The notes below the pieces were generated by a model. The model did no database searches. It was not told where the DNA came from and saw only the letters and a program-made list of their open reading frames with translations. A DNA stretch of 6,260 nt, taken from the NCBI GenBank assembly GCA_025464695.1, contig JAODNQ010000142.1:1-6260 (forward strand), written 5' to 3'. This document shows, in pieces, positions 5,358 through 6,260 of the stretch (within the stretch, counting starts at the first letter, position 1; each line of letters opens with the position of its first letter). The position numbers and the translations under genes were made by a program. The stretch comes from Frankiales bacterium (GTDB lineage Bacteria; Actinomycetota; Actinomycetes; Mycobacteriales; SCTD01).

Positions 5358-6260
5358 GTCCCGACCGGGGTCGCTGAGCAGGCCCGCGACCGCCAGCAGC
5401 AGCGCCACGACGACGGCGGGCAGCACCACGCCCGTCGGCGTCGTGGGCTGCAGCGTCAGCACCGTGGCGCCCTCGACGGCCAGGGCGACCACCACCAGCC
5501 GCCCCACGGTGCCGTCGTGCAGCGCGATGCCCCGGTAGACGAGCAGCTGCACGACGGCCAGCGTCGCGCCCTGCAGCACGAACAGCGGCGCGACGCCCGA
5601 GAGCGACCGGTACTGCTCTCCGAACGTCAGGGCGACCACCGGTCCGCCGAGCAGCAGGCAGCCCAGCACCTCGAGCACGCCCAGCCCCGCCACCACGAGC
5701 ACGGCCCGGCGCAGCACCTCCCGCCCCGCCGAGACGTCGGTCAGCCGGGGCAGCACGACGACGGCGACGGTCTGCGGCAGCCAGAACGCCGCCTTGCTCA
5801 GCACGGACCCGACGGCGTAGCGCCCCGACTCCGTCCGGGGCAGGGCGTGGCGGGCGAGCAGGAGGTCCAGGTTCGCCAGGGCGAGCAGGGCCAGCAGGGC
5901 GCCGCCCGCCAGCAGCAGCTCGCGGGCCGGAGGGAGCGCGGGTGCGGCTCCACGCGGGCCCGGCCGCAGCAGCAGCAGCCCGAGGCCGGCCGCGACCGCC
6001 GTGCCGGCGCTGAAGCCGGCGAGCACCGAGGCCGGCCCGCCGCCGAAGGCCAGCGGCACCAGCGCGAGCAGCTTGGCCAGCCCCTGCACGACGACGGCCA
6101 GCGCCAGGGCGCCGAAGTGCTCCCGGCCCTGCAGCACGCCCAGCACGGCGGACAGCACCGCCAGCGGCAGCAGGCCGGCCGCGAGCCACAGCGGGCCGGC
6201 CACCCCGACGTGCAGGAAGCGGCCCAGCAGCGGCGCCAGCGCGGCGACGACCAGCGCCAC
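5334..6260 (-). CDS. Polysaccharide flippase-like membrane protein (5' end outside window)
   Basis: The last 308 codons or so of a polytopic membrane protein resembling Wzx/MviN-type polysaccharide or lipid-linked oligosaccharide flippases of the MATE-like superfamily. I count about ten hydrophobic stretches of 18-25 residues, rich in Leu, Ala and Val. A conserved-looking central segment, NLDLLLARHALPRTESGRYA followed by SKAAFWLPQTVAVVVLPRL (roughly residues 130-172 of the fragment), is the typical pattern of these transporters. Family members usually have 12-14 spans and 400-450 residues, so about 100 N-terminal residues should lie beyond the right edge. The GTG codon at the very edge is probably internal. 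The C-terminus ends in a short polar tail (SDPGRDLGAGTRG). It likely flips a lipid-linked sugar across the cytoplasmic membrane; the substrate cannot be told, and the partner glycosyltransferases would be outside the window. Family assignment is by motif and topology. Confidence 0.8.
   Translation of the reverse strand: MALVVAALAPLLGRFLHVGVAGPLWLAAGLLPLAVLSAVLGVLQGREHFGALALAVVVQGLAKLLALVPLAFGGGPASVLAGFSAGTAVAAGLGLLLLRPGPRGAAPALPPARELLLAGGALLALLALANLDLLLARHALPRTESGRYAVGSVLSKAAFWLPQTVAVVVLPRLTDVSAGREVLRRAVLVVAGLGVLEVLGCLLLGGPVVALTFGEQYRSLSGVAPLFVLQGATLAVVQLLVYRGIALHDGTVGRLVVVALAVEGATVLTLQPTTPTGVVLPAVVVALLLAVAGLLSDPGRDLGAGTRG

Noticed and set aside
5925..5980. Runs of CAG/GCA triplets resembling a microsatellite.
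   Set aside because: They are the complement of consecutive CTG leucine codons in membrane spans of the flippase-like gene, not a separate repeat.
5206..6189. A 327-codon minus-strand frame overlapping the flippase-like gene.
   Set aside because: It is an Arg/Ala/Gly-rich shadow; the membrane-protein frame has the expected hydrophobic segments and family pattern.

Overview
This 6.26 kb window is very GC-rich. Codon third positions are almost all G or C, and GTG starts are common. The DNA polymerase I fragment resembles those of actinobacteria, including a tyrosine in the nucleotide-binding helix. I read it as chromosomal DNA of a high-GC actinomycete; the genus cannot be fixed from the sequence. 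I see no tRNA, rRNA, CRISPR array, insertion sequence or attachment site, and no gene looks foreign by base or codon use.

Layout. Left block, plus strand: the C-terminal 319 codons of polA run in from the left edge (1-960). A hotdog-fold thioesterase follows (960-1343), its GTG start overlapping the polA stop by one base. After 22 bases comes an aldo/keto reductase (1366-2157). Centre: a wax ester synthase/diacylglycerol acyltransferase (WS/DGAT) lies on the minus strand (2163-3566), its stop only 5 bases from the aldo/keto reductase stop. A 120-base divergent intergenic region separates it from a tiny predicted lipoprotein on the plus strand (3687-3878). After a 69-base gap holding a bulged hairpin next to the ribosome binding site comes an aldehyde dehydrogenase (3948-5357). 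Right block: a multi-membrane-span flippase-like protein on the minus strand (5334 to the right edge) overlaps the 3' end of the dehydrogenase gene tail to tail by 24 bases. It is cut by the window edge.

How they may work together. PolA is housekeeping replication and repair, and the thioesterase is probably translated with it. The thioesterase, WS/DGAT, aldo/keto reductase and aldehyde dehydrogenase could all touch acyl-CoA, aldehyde or alcohol pools. The genes face different ways, however, and nothing in the sequence proves a shared pathway. The flippase-like gene probably belongs to a cell-surface polysaccharide or lipid-carrier locus beyond the right edge.

I found no convincing novel system. 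The best leads are a shortened segment in the aldehyde dehydrogenase, the unrecognised mini-lipoprotein, and the hairpin touching the dehydrogenase ribosome binding site. Much of the other open-frame signal, including very long antisense frames, is an artefact of high GC.
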